A stretch of 64,000 bases of DNA from Ectocarpus siliculosus (lineage: Eukaryota > Sar > Phaeophyceae > Ectocarpales > Ectocarpaceae), in assembly GCA_000310025.1 (NCBI GenBank), contig FN648365.1, forward strand, positions 128,935-192,934. The letters are read 5' to 3'. Made by a program: the position numbers and the translations under genes. Under the pieces are notes generated by a model that was not told the DNA's origin, searched no databases, and saw only the letters and a list, made by a program, of their open reading frames with translations. Numbering within the stretch: the first letter of the stretch is position 1; each line of letters begins with the position of its first letter. Shown piece after piece: positions 1 to 10,900 of the stretch.

Positions 1-81
1 CCCCCCCCCCCCCCCCCCCCCCCCCCCGGCGCCATCTCTCCGACCGGTGCCATCTCTCCGGCCGGTGCCAACTCTCCGACT
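1..81. repeat. poly-C run and 18-bp tandem repeat at window edge
   Basis: Bases 1-27 are an uninterrupted C run. It is followed by three 18-bp units (28-45, 46-63, 64-81) of the form GGYGCCAWCTCTCCGRCY. The array probably extends beyond the window. No coding capacity is seen. Confidence 0.7.
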
Positions 82-143
82 ATTACGGTAATCGCCAAAC
101 GCCTAGCAGGTTCACCCCATGTCTGGACGACATATTCTTTTTT

Positions 144-1430
144 GGAAAATGGACAAAAGTTGGTACACCCACGCCTTTCTCGGACAAAACTGGGTACTCG
201 AAAATCCAGCGCGCGAGCCCTCCATACAAGTAGGCGACCCCCAAACGACTAAAAACCCCATTCTGACACATGGGCGACACAGCCAGGGACTATACATAGC
301 ACGGGCATCGATATTTTCCCACTTTCAGGCACACCTTCGGCCCAATACCGCCGAGGCGCGCAAGGCGTCACCAGAGTGCCCACTTCTGTCCGACATCGCG
401 GTGGGTATACCCAGCGGCGTCAACTAATTTTGTCATGTACACACTTTGTTTTGTCCACTTACGGACGGCGGAAATCGAGCGGAAATCGACGTCCACGTCA
501 CCGCACGGCAGAACATCGAATAGCCTCGGAACGTCTCCGAAGATCCCAACACCGTATCAATGGCATCTTTCCTATCCATCGCTGCCGACTGCGGACCGAC
601 CACGAAGGAACATGTCAGAAACATGCCAGACCGCTCCGGTACCGGCACGGAAAGGTACCCGCGGCAAGCCCGGTAAGAAGCGCACTAACGACACGCCATA
701 AACATATGCGTGACACACAACGGACAACAAAACCAACGGGCGCGCGCATACAGAACAAAAGGACGTGCATACAGCAACACAGACACACACACGCGCCACA
801 AACACGAAAAACACCAACCACCATGACAAGTGCACACCGACTCGTGAGGGCAGCAACACAGCATGTCGAGGCCGTTTACCACGCAACTAGGTGATGTTTA
901 AAAAGAGGGGGTTTATATGCACTACATGTATATACGAAGTGAACATCCGACCCGATATCCCGCGGTCGGTCCCCAGTCAGCCGCCATGGATAGGAAAGAT
1001 GCCGTGGATACGGCGTTGGGAGGTTCGGAGACGTTCCGAGGCTATTCGATGTTCTGCCGTGCGGTGACGTGGAGGTCGATTTCCGCTCGATTTCCGCCGT
1101 CCGTAAGTGGACAAAACAAGTGGGTACAATTTGGACATTAAAAATCAGACCTTAAAATTAGTTGACGCCGCTGGGTATACCCACCGCGATGTCGTACAGA
1201 GGTGGGCTTGGGCGCCTCGGCGGTATTAGGGCCGAAGGTATGCCTGAAAGTGGGAAAGAATCGATGCCCGTGCTGTGTATGGTCCCTGGCTGTGTCGCCC
1301 AGGTGTCAGAATGGGGGTTTTAGTCGTTTGGGGGTCGCCTACTTGTGTGGAGGGCGCGCGCGCTGGATTTTCGAGTACCCACTTTTGTCCGAGAATGGCG
1401 TGGGTATACCCACTTTTTTTGTCCATTTCC
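144..1430. mobile_element. foldback / long-TIR DNA element
   Basis: Two arms of about 460 bp are inverted copies of each other: 144-605 on the left and about 962-1430 on the right. The unmatched centre, about 606-961, is low-complexity and AC-rich. The arms differ by scattered substitutions, so this is not an assembly palindrome. Inside the arms a short motif (GGACAAAA with GGGTA, or its complement) recurs near 151, 181, 373, 440, 1105 and 1385-1425. It is associated with the palindrome GTGGGTATACCCAC, seen in full near 1399-1412 and in near-perfect form near 400 and 1175. Arrays of short subterminal motifs are typical of transposase-binding regions of foldback and Mutator-like elements. No transposase ORF is present, so the element is non-autonomous. 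Exact ends and target duplication are not clear. Confidence 0.65.
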
Positions 1431-1534
1431 CTTCATTTTTCATTTTTCATTGTTTCCAGGGCGTATCGTGCGTTGTCCTGGAAGGCAACGGCTCCTCCAA
1501 TGCCTCACCAGCTGGTCTAGATTCAGATAGGAAA

Positions 1535-1585
1535 TGTTGTTGTTGTCGTTGTCGTCGCTGTTGTTGTTGTTGCTGTTGTTGTTGG
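1535..1585. repeat. (TTG/TCG/CTG)n microsatellite
   Basis: Trinucleotide tract of TTG with TCG and CTG variants. It would encode Leu or Cys runs, but there is no supporting gene. Confidence 0.85.
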
Positions 1586-2143
1586 TTTATTCACAGTCTA
1601 AACCGTTTCGGCAATCCGATCATTATGTGACAATGAGGCCGAAAACCACCGAGAGGGTAGTAAGACGGTGTTTGGCCCTTGGCGAAAATGGCAGCCTGTG
1701 CTCTTATTCAATCCACTGGTTACGTCGTGTCATCTTCATTACCTCGTTGAAGCCATCGCTACGTTGGACTCATGCCGCGTTGTGCTTGTTGCAGTCCGTT
1801 TCGTGTTGCATACACGCTCGATGTCATTTGCTGGACTGGAAACCGAAATGTGTTTTTTTTTTGCTGGGACAGCCCAGGTGAGCCTTGCGTGCAGCTGCAA
1901 ACGGCCCGATTGGAGGCAACGCCCAACCGGAAGAGCGGTTATCATTCTTGGGGCGTTTGGAGACTTGATGTCTACCATGGAGTAGAAGTTCTCTCCCCGC
2001 TCACTGCTAGCGTGTATAGCGAAAGTACAGGTCGTACATTGGCAATTATTTGTTTCATTTACATGCTACAGGAGTGGCACCCTTTATGCAAGCGGTGACC
2101 GTGTTTGCTTTGGATGGCCACTCCTGAGATCGATGGCATCCAG

Positions 2144-2236
2144 TTGAAGGAAGAGGAAGAGGAGGAGGAGGAGGAGGAGGAGGACCAGGCGGAAGAGGGG
2201 GAGCAGGAGGGTGAGCAAGAGTAAGAGGAGGGGCAC
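2144..2236. repeat. GAG-rich purine tract
   Basis: Almost pure purine on the plus strand, mostly (GAG)n and GGGGAGCAGGAGG-like units. Low-complexity DNA. Confidence 0.8.
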
Positions 2237-2435
2237 CAAGAGGGGGTGAAGGCTAGGGGTTAACGTCAGAGGCACGCTATTTCCGAAATATAATTGATTC
2301 CCGTCGCACCAAACTGGTAGGGGTGCAGAGGGCGTTAAGTTTGCTCAACTGTGGACCCATGATGATGTTTGCAGCATCGTCAGCTCGGCAAGCGTTGAAG
2401 GTGGCCACGCTTCTCGATGCAACCAAGGCCGACGG

Positions 2436-2493
2436 TGTGCACAGGGTTAATCCATTCCGTTCAATGTGCACAGGGTGAATCCATTCTGTTCAA
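2436..2493. repeat. 29-bp tandem duplication (2 copies)
   Basis: Units 2436-2464 and 2465-2493 both begin TGTGCACAGGGT and differ at two positions. Confidence 0.85.
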
Positions 2494-5109
2494 GCCAACA
2501 CACGACATGGCAAAGCCTCCTTCCATTGCTTGGATCACCTTACTTGGCAATTGCCGTTTCCGCGCCAATAAGCAGTGATGGTTTCCCGTCTTGTCGTAGT
2601 CAGATACTGATGATTGTTCTCGATTTTCATGTGCGTTGACCTCTGTGTATAACCCCAGCATTGCCTTTTGGAGATGGTGCTTGCGGAAATTATCCAGACC
2701 CATTCGTGCGTTTGGCGGATGACCCGATCCAGGCGAGGCCGGGCAAGCGCAAGCTCGGGCGTATGGCCAACGCACTCTGCCGGTACAGCGTCTGGACATC
2801 CAGGGCCGGCAATCCAACCACGTTGAAAGATAACGCGAGATAAAGGTATTCGAGTGTACCTACCGCACCAGACGCGGGGATCAACCTCGTGTAGATATGA
2901 TGCTTCAGAGTTTCAGGATCTCTTTTGGCTATACTTTCAAAGCGATAAGGGCCTTTTTCCCGAGGTCTTCTACCCGAGATCTGCAGCCCCGTTCGTGGGC
3001 GAGGTCTCCGCGCAGAGTTCAATTGAACTTTTTATATTGACCATTCGTAACGACCTAGAGGGTGCACAGGGGGCCACGCCCATCTAGTGTCTAGACTACG
3101 GCGGGTCCAAATTAGATCAGAGGGAACGGTTGGATCTCTCTCAGGCGGCCATAAGCTGCCGACATCTCGGGACACGATGTGTAACACGCTCCATCGCATC
3201 TGCCAACACTGCGAATGGTCGCTGATAGCTCCCACACACAAACGTTTTTCCTGCCGCTCTTTGTTGGTTACCCTCTGGTTGACAGATGTACATGGTGCTC
3301 GAACTCATGTGCGTGTTACACACGCCGTCAGGTAAGCGTTCGCTCTAGATAACGCCCTATTGTTTGTCTATCATTGGGGATGGGATGGTGATGACATCAA
3401 CACTAGAGCACCCAAAAGCAACAGCCCGGGCAGTTGTTTTTATACACACGCACAAATATACTAGTAAGTTTCAAGGAGTGGCCCCCCGCCCCCCAGCCCT
3501 AACCAGACGGATGGGTTTGAGTTTTTGGGAGGACGTGAAGTTAAGAAGAACTAAGACGATCGTACTCCATTAGTCTCTATATTCTGAAGCTGTACTCCGA
3601 GCCTAAATTTAGTTTTGTCGCAGACAGACGTTCCTATTCCGATTCCCCCACCCTAGCCCGACGGTGAATCTAAAGTCGATCTCCACCTGTGGCGCACGGC
3701 TCGCGACACGTCGACTATGCGTTGATGGGGCATCCCAAATCATGACCAGTCGCAAAGTTTGATGGACTTCCGCGTGGAGTACGTCGCGGACGTAACAAGT
3801 GCGCGCTGTTTTGTCTCGTCTTCACTGGTTTGCCGTTTTGCTGTCCTCGTTGCTCTGTTTGGAAGACTCGGATCTTCGGTCAGCTTGTGTGGCTGCAATT
3901 AACAGATCGATGTCGACCTACAGCAGTACGGCACGCGTTTCCCGATATCTCGAGTATGCACCTGGCCGCGCCAAGTTTTGTCGACTTCCGCGCGCAGTAG
4001 CATAGGCCACAAGATTTCGGCCATACGCGACCATGCGCGCTGTGAAGTCTCTCGTCTTAACGCCGACCGGTTTGCCATCTTCCTGTCTTCGTCGCTCTTC
4101 TTTGTCTTCGGAAAATCGAATCTAAGAGAGGGTGGTTGACGTCGACCAACAGACCGATATCGCCCTACGGCGCTCTCCTCGCGATATCTTGAGGATGCGT
4201 CGGTAGGAATCATGATTCGTGGTCCCTCGCCAAGTTTCATCACTCTCCGATTGCAGTGACATACGATGCAAAAGTGCTCGACGATGTGCGACGAGTTACC
4301 CTGTTTCTCTCCTCTTAACCTGTTCGCTTCGCCGCCTTCGTTTCTTGTCAACTCATTTCGGGGATAATTGGAATTTCAGTGTCCGCCCAGCATAGCATCA
4401 TGCCCGTTCATTGCGTGGCGGTTGAATGCTTGAAAAGGTGTGTTGGCTAAGTGAGTTGTCAACGCGATCTATTACCTACAAGTCATGATACGACCTAAGC
4501 ACGCACGGTGTGCCGATGGGCAAGCATTCTGCGTAGGCCAGCAGTGTATGACCATGTGCGTTCGTTCATGCTCGCTCTGCATGGCTTGTTCTTGTGTAGA
4601 TCATGGGGGAAAATTGAACCTCAAGGGTCCTGTATCATCAGCAGAGACATTTCCGGTGTACATACGTAAACAAAGTACAGCACGGGCAATGCTGCAGAGA
4701 TCAGATGAGATTCATTCGCATTCATTCCAGGTGTGGTCTACGCAGAATGCGATATCACACCCCATACACAAACGAACACTTGTGTGGCAACTTTTGAACC
4801 AAATTGTCATCACGCGGGGTGTGATATCTTGTGGAACCCATGTACGCTCACAATATTCCAAAATTCAAATTGTTGCGGGCAGGTGTCTTTGTCCAAGGCG
4901 CCGCAATCGTGCACGTATACAGCAGCGCAGCAGCAGCCAGAGAAGCTCGCCATCATCTCCAAAACGAGGGTCTCGCTCGCCGATGCATCTTCTCGCTGTG
5001 TACATTCATTGCTTCATTCCAAGTATCGATTGCTCGCGCGTGAAGGTGGTCTGGTTTGAGCCGGGGGCCTCCATTTAAAAGCCCTGTTGTTCCCTGCTTT
5101 TTTCGTCTC

Positions 5110-5176
5110 CTGTTTGTGTCCTCACGCGCGTTCTGTTTGTGTCCTCACGCGCGTTCTGTTTGTGTCTTCACGCGCC
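5110..5176. repeat. 23-bp tandem repeat, 3 copies
   Basis: Copies at 5110-5132, 5133-5155 and 5156-5176 share the core TTTGTGTCCTCACGCGC. The third copy is slightly diverged and truncated. Confidence 0.85.
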
Positions 5177-5904
5177 GCTGCTGATGCTACATACATGCGG
5201 CTGATGTATAAGTAACTCCATACTCTAAACCCCTGCTGTGTACAGCCGTTGGGTTTCAGGCAAGAGGAAATGAAAATGTGTGCGGGCTGAGTGAGTTACA
5301 AGCGCGACCTACAGCAGTAGTGCCAAATGGACATACGGTGCCCCGATGTGCAAAACTGCCTACGACAGGATTGCGCGGCCATGTGCGATCATGCGCGCTG
5401 GTTCTCTCGTCTGCACCGGCTCGCCGTCCTCCTTTTGTCTCCTCCAAGATTTGTTTTTGCTCGGGCGTAGTTCGGACCACATGTATATTTGAAACTTGGG
5501 GTCCACTGGCAGCAGCCGCACCAGCCGATGTGACCGACTCGAGAACGTCCATCGACGTCTGCATTTCAACACTCACGTGCACTACGCGTAAATGCATGCA
5601 GCACGGGCAATCCATTCAGAGCTCCTGCGTTGGGTTTCACCAGCTGTCCATGCGGAAAAAATACCGCGAACTACTTCTAGACTTACTGAATAAAAATAGT
5701 TTCAGTAAGGCAACACCGACGATACTCGTCGCGTTGATATATCCAAATACTGTAGGTGGCAACAGGTGGCAATCAAAAATAGAAAGTGTACGTGTAAACA
5801 TAAAAGAAAGAGCCGGATTACGTTTACCTTATGTGACTGCTTGCGGAAGACCGGACTGTCGCTCACTGACCTTATTTTGGACTATTTTCAGAAGTATTTG
5901 TCTA

Positions 5905-6490
5905 CAGTTGTATTGTTGTGTTCTTTCGAATTGCTCCATTATTTATTTGGTTTCTAGGCTACGTGTTCGGGAGAGAGACGCACGGAACGCTCATCGTCTC
6001 TTCGGCGACGTTGGCTGCGAAGGACGGCGTTAACTCTTACAAATCCATCTCTCTGCCCACAAATACTAGCCGGGGGACTACGACTGCAAGCGCAGGAGTC
6101 CCGAAAACCGAAAAAAAATCCTCCAATGGTACACACCACTCTACAACACCCGACGTTATCTCCCGAACTTATTCCCCCACCTTCGAAAGAAAAGGGATGG
6201 GAGGGCGGGATTCCTTAAACTGCCGCCGCTACGTTGGGCGGCTGCTGCTGTCTTTCGGTTTCTTCACGCGCTCTGTAGCTCCCACACGTTACCCGACTTC
6301 CTACAACCGCTGCGTGTTCTCGAGCACGAAATGACAGCAACAGCTATAGACTGTTTCAAAACACCGTGACCCCGGGTTTCCGACAAACAATGAAACCAGA
6401 TTCTAAGTCAACCGTTACAAAAAAAAAGGGCAGGTTTGTTTAAGGCGTAGACAAAGGCGTAGACGAAACAAACCGAGGTTTATTGCAACA
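5905..6490 (+). repeat. dispersed repeat R1, copy 1
   Basis: This segment begins near TTCTTTCGAATTGC and ends near GGTTTATTGCAAC. It recurs as partial copies at 28876-29137 (+), 29205-29660 (-) and about 32420-32830 (+). Words shared by the copies include CACCTTCGAAAGAAAAGG, ACGTTGGGCGGCTGCTGCTG and TTAACCCGGGTTTCCGAC-like stretches. No protein domain is found in any frame. It behaves like a non-autonomous element or a fragment of a larger one. Orientation is arbitrary and ends are approximate. Confidence 0.6.
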
Positions 6491-7015
6491 GCTCGAGTTG
6501 CCATACTTTTTATACTGGGGTACCCGGAACGTATTGCGTACTGCGGGGCTCCCTAGGTCGAGAGGAGGAGTCGCATGTGTTACCATTCTGTTCAAGCCTT
6601 GTGTCCACAGAGTCTTAGCGTGGCAGAGAGAGAGTATTGCAGAGACAACTAGCGAGGTGGTCACATAGAAGGCTTCAAGTGGTGTGCCAGCCTCAGGAGC
6701 TGACAGGAAGTCGAGTATATTCTTGCCTACTCTTCCAGTTGAGAAATCGGGCTACACCAGCTACAGCAGCCGTTATTGAGACTCCGGGGCCCCGAGCTGA
6801 CGAGAGCGGAGAGGAGAGCAACGACGCCAAGTGCCGGCAGGCGTGTCATCTAGGGCACAACGCTGAGCGGTAAGTGTGGTGACGCTATGACGATGTGGGA
6901 GAAAGATGATGTGGGAAGAGAGCAAACCCCAAAATGTGTGTTGGTGTGTCAAGGAGAGACACAACCCCAACGGAGTGTTCTGCACGTTTGCATGGGGAGA
7001 GAGACCCCACTGCTA

Positions 7016-7565
7016 CTGACGGTAGCGTACACAATCACCAATGTTGCACGTGATTCCATGACAAAACACATCAACCGGGTTCGGTGGCCGGGGTTGATGG
7101 GCCTGATTCGACAGCAATGGCTGTCTTGGTTGTTGCCACCGGACGAAATTTACGCAGTCATCTGGATCATTTTCGCGTACTGATGTACAATCTGAAAATA
7201 CAGCAGTTGTTCCGCATCGATGCGGGCGAGAGAAGAATAACCCACTGATGGGTTCTGTGGCGTACACATTCACCATGTCCAACGTGATTTCAATAACTGC
7301 TCCGCATTTAACGAGTGTGTGGTGGCCACAGCCAAGCAAGACAAGTCTTAATACCCAAAAAACTTTTTTTGTTTGGTGTCGATACGCGATGGAAGTACGT
7401 ACACGAATGCTGGATCAAATGGTGTGCTGTACACGAGTGTATCACATGGACTATGCAATCTGGCCTCAAATCTACGCTGGAGTTGTTTTGGATCACATGG
7501 TGTGCTGTACACGAGTGTGTATCACATGGGATGGTCTGGCTTCAGATTTACGCTGCAGTCGTTAA
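7016..7565. repeat. direct repeats upstream of the piggyBac gene
   Basis: A 77-78-bp unit is tandemly duplicated at 7411-7488 and 7489-7565, sharing TGGTGTGCTGTACACGAGTG. A more diverged pair lies at about 7016-7090 and 7252-7330, sharing GCGTACACA...ACGTGATT...GGTGGCC. No gene is supported here. TTAA followed by CCC at 7562-7568 would fit a piggyBac end, but no inverted partner was found. Confidence 0.6.
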
Positions 7566-7943
7566 CCCTTGGAGTCTTCGGCCGGTCTGAGAGATCATTG
7601 ATTGATCATTTTATCCATTTTTTTATTTTTTATCGGGCTGAACAGACGGTCTTGTCGTGTAGGGGAGGATAGGAAAAAAACCCGAACCCGCACGCAGAGG
7701 AGTTGTACAGCACAGCATGCTAAACGAGGGCACGCCACACACACGCCACGCACAAACCACAAAAGGGTGCGCCGAGAGCTCATGGGGAGGCATCTACGCC
7801 CCGCGTGGTCTGCCCTGTCTATCTGGGCGGCGTTGTTGGTAGTGCTTGCGGTTGCACTACCAGCAGCGCCAGTTGGTATTCCTGCTTCTACATTGGCGCC
7901 CGTCTCCCGCGTGCAGCAGTCCACACTCGCTTTGTACGCTGGC

Positions 7944-10900
7944 ATGGAGGACGGCGCGGCTGACATCGACCCATATGAGCCTAGCGATGATGGGGATTCA
8001 GACGACGAGTTTGATCTAGTCCCCAAGTCCCGAGCGCGGTATGCTGCAAACTCGCACAACGCTGGTCTCAACACGAGGGGGGCAGCTCGGCACCATCAAC
8101 GACAGCGGCAGCAGCATCCCACCCCGGCATCACCGGTCACGCCGCCGGCTCGGACGGCCGCGCGTGAGCCGCGACAACCGATGCATCTGCGGATAGCGGA
8201 GTCGAAGCGGCAAGCGCGGGAGGCAGCAGAGCGGGGGCAGCAGCAGTGGGAGCAGCAGCAGCAGCAACCATCACCGGAGCCTGCTCCAGCCAACAGCTCA
8301 AACTCGCAACAACAACAGACCCCGGCACGACCGTTGACGGAGCTGCTCCGGACAACGTCGCGTGAGCCGCAACAGCAGCAGCAGCAACAGCAACCGTCCC
8401 CACCGGATCCTTCTCCGGCCACGAAGTCCGCATGCGGCGCTATCATTAGCCGCGGCTCACGGACCGGGCAAAAGTGCGGCAACAAGGTTGGAGGTAGAAC
8501 AGCAGGGTTTTGCAAGCACCATGATGGACAACAAAAGCGCCGCAAAACGGCCTCAGGTGCAGCTGTTGGAGTGGGGGACAGCGTCCAGGCAGGGAATTAT
8601 GACTCGGAGTCGGAGTTGGGTGGTGGCGTGGACGAATTGCAGACTCCTGGTGCGCATCCTGTCATAGCGAAGTCCAGGGAACTGCACTACGCGCAGGCCG
8701 GGAAAATCCAGGATGAGGGCTTCAGGGCAGCGCAGGAGAGTGTGTGGCACCTCAAGCACCACAAACTCCCAAAACCAAAGGTGCGCCACATAGTGCTTCG
8801 CCTACCTTTGAGCGCTGGTGTGTTTCCATGAAATTGTACGTCTGCGTGAGAAAAAACCGTGAAGCACACAACAGTGTGCTTTGATTAGGTACAATAAACA
8901 CAGTCTACACACGTTTCTTGTTCACTGTTTTTGGAGTATCACCGACCCCGCACAATGTAGACGGCTGACTAACGACAAATGTGTGTGTCGCTCATTGCCG
9001 TAGGCGATACTGCTATGTGTCTGTCGTACTGTGACCAATCGTAGTGTATGTTTGTACCATTGCGCCGTGTGTTGTTCGGTGCTGCTGTACGACTCTATTT
9101 TTCTTTCGGGTTTATTTATGAGTTGCCCTCTACCGATACCCGTCCCTGGTGTTTTTTGTTGGCCTTTTCCAGGCTGGTGACCCACCTCCCCCTCCCATGC
9201 CGGACGATCCCAAAGGGTGGGTGTTGGAGGGACTACCCCGGGACGAGTCATCCGATCCGTACAAGCGACGGAACAAACACCCCGGCGGCAACAACTTCAG
9301 CCTATCGGACCAGCTGAAGACGAGTCTACCGAACGTCGACAAGCAAGGGCTAGCTGCTTTGCGTTCTTTCGTCAACGGGAAGGGTGGGGGTCTCCCATTC
9401 ATGTTCTTCGAGATGAGTTTCCCGAAGGAGGCGCAGGACGTCGTCCTCGAGGAGGTGAGGAAAACCAAGGTCGTGCTTTGTGTCTTTCAAAAATATTCTG
9501 CGAGTTAGGGCATACCCCCCCCCGACAAACAACAAAAAAGTGGTGTTCAAGTCGTGGAATGGTGTTCATTATGCCACGCGGCAGGAGGACGAGTATACCG
9601 GCCACCACGCGCACTATAGCATAAGCACGTACTGTGTAACGGTCGACAGTGTCCACGAAGCAGTTTTCACTTCGAATTTCACTTCGAACTGTTTGTGAGG
9701 GCATGGGTTATCGTTACATGTTGAGACGTGCAGGAGCTTTGCTTAGACGGTCGGGGGGGGGGAAGGGGGCATTCGTGAAACACGATGGGGCTAGGATCCA
9801 CCAGGTATCAGAGTTGACAAGAAAAATCATGCATACGTCAAAGGTAGGCAGCGACGACGCGTGAAAGTAGTTCTAGCATCGCAGTCGCCAAAACAATTAC
9901 CATCATCAGCGACACTGTAAATAACACCAGTCACATTGCACGGAACCCGCAGGAGTCATGTATGCCTTCATGGCTACCTTAAACCAGGGGCTATGTTTTC
10001 GAAGGGACGCTGTGCACCACCAACTATCTTCGAGATGTTGTGCTACGCTTCCTCCAGGCTGGAAAACTTTTCGTTGTGCCAATTTGTTTTTCACAGATCC
10101 CTCTTGTGTCCCGCCCCTTCCCGCCTTTATATCCCGTCCTCTTACCAGACGAACGGGTACGTCAACTTCTGCGCCGACGAGTCTGACCCGCCCCTTGAAC
10201 ACCAAGAAGATCGGCACCGGGCGAAGAAGGTGACGCGTGGCTTTCAGACGGTGCCGTACAAGGACCTGGCGGATGGATCTCGAGAGTACGGTTTCGAGCG
10301 CAAGCACCTGTATGGCGTGATGGGTATCCTGATCACCGCGGGAATCACCCAGAAGCGGCGGATCACCATTCACTGGGGAGTGGAAGCCCATGACAACTAC
10401 CCCCTGGTCCGTGCCTGTATGCCTCGAGACCTGTTTGTCCTGTTCTACGGCCGCTTCTTCCACTTGGCCCCGGCCACCGGCAAGCTGAACAAGGACGATC
10501 CCCAGTACGACTGCAAACACCACATCAGGTATGCCCGATAACGTGTATGTTTCGTTTCCCTCGGATGTGTTGCCTGCTCCGCCCCTTCAGCGCAACGGCC
10601 TAGGATATGTATTCCCCAAACGTGAAAAATAACGAAGTATGTACTAGAAGAAACGTCTCAATAAAAAAACAGAGGAGTGACCCCTAAAAAAGAATACTCT
10701 ACTGTTCGTAAGACACGAGGGGTGGCGGGGGGGGGGGGAGTGTTTGTGTCGAATAATAAAACTCAGAAATATACACCAAGCAAACAGCTTTTGTCTCTCT
10801 CTTCCCTCTCTCCAATGTGCTACCCATCCCCTCATATGAAGTTCATGAAAACGGACCCCTCAGGCCCGCGGGCAGCTGCGTTGGCATAAAGTGTATGTCG

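Larger units (their letters stand above)
1431..5904. other. gene-poor stretch without a supported gene
   Basis: I find no ORF with recognisable domains or convincing exon structure here. Several ORFs of 60-200 codons are open by chance and lack family resemblance. The stretch contains the microsatellites and short repeats listed separately. It also holds a diverged dispersed repeat visible near 3780-4110, 4450-4540 and 5285-5440, which share GCGACCTACAGCAGTA-like and GCGCGCTG...CTCTCGTCT words. Confidence 0.5.

Noticed and set aside
7562-7575. TTAACCCTTGGAGTC as left end of a piggyBac element
   Set aside because: TTAA plus CCC fits the pattern, but I found no matching inverted end followed by TTAA downstream of 13330; GGGGTTAA near 18438 does not match beyond a few bases.
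7602-7943. Upstream part of the long open frame as a signal peptide or membrane leader of the transposase
   Set aside because: The hydrophobic stretch does not suit a nuclear transposase, and the acidic start at 7944 is typical; the frame is likely just open by chance or 5' UTR.
8096-8545. Minus-strand Cys/Ala-rich ORFs opposite the Gln-rich exon
   Set aside because: Shadow of CAG/CAA repeats on the coding strand.
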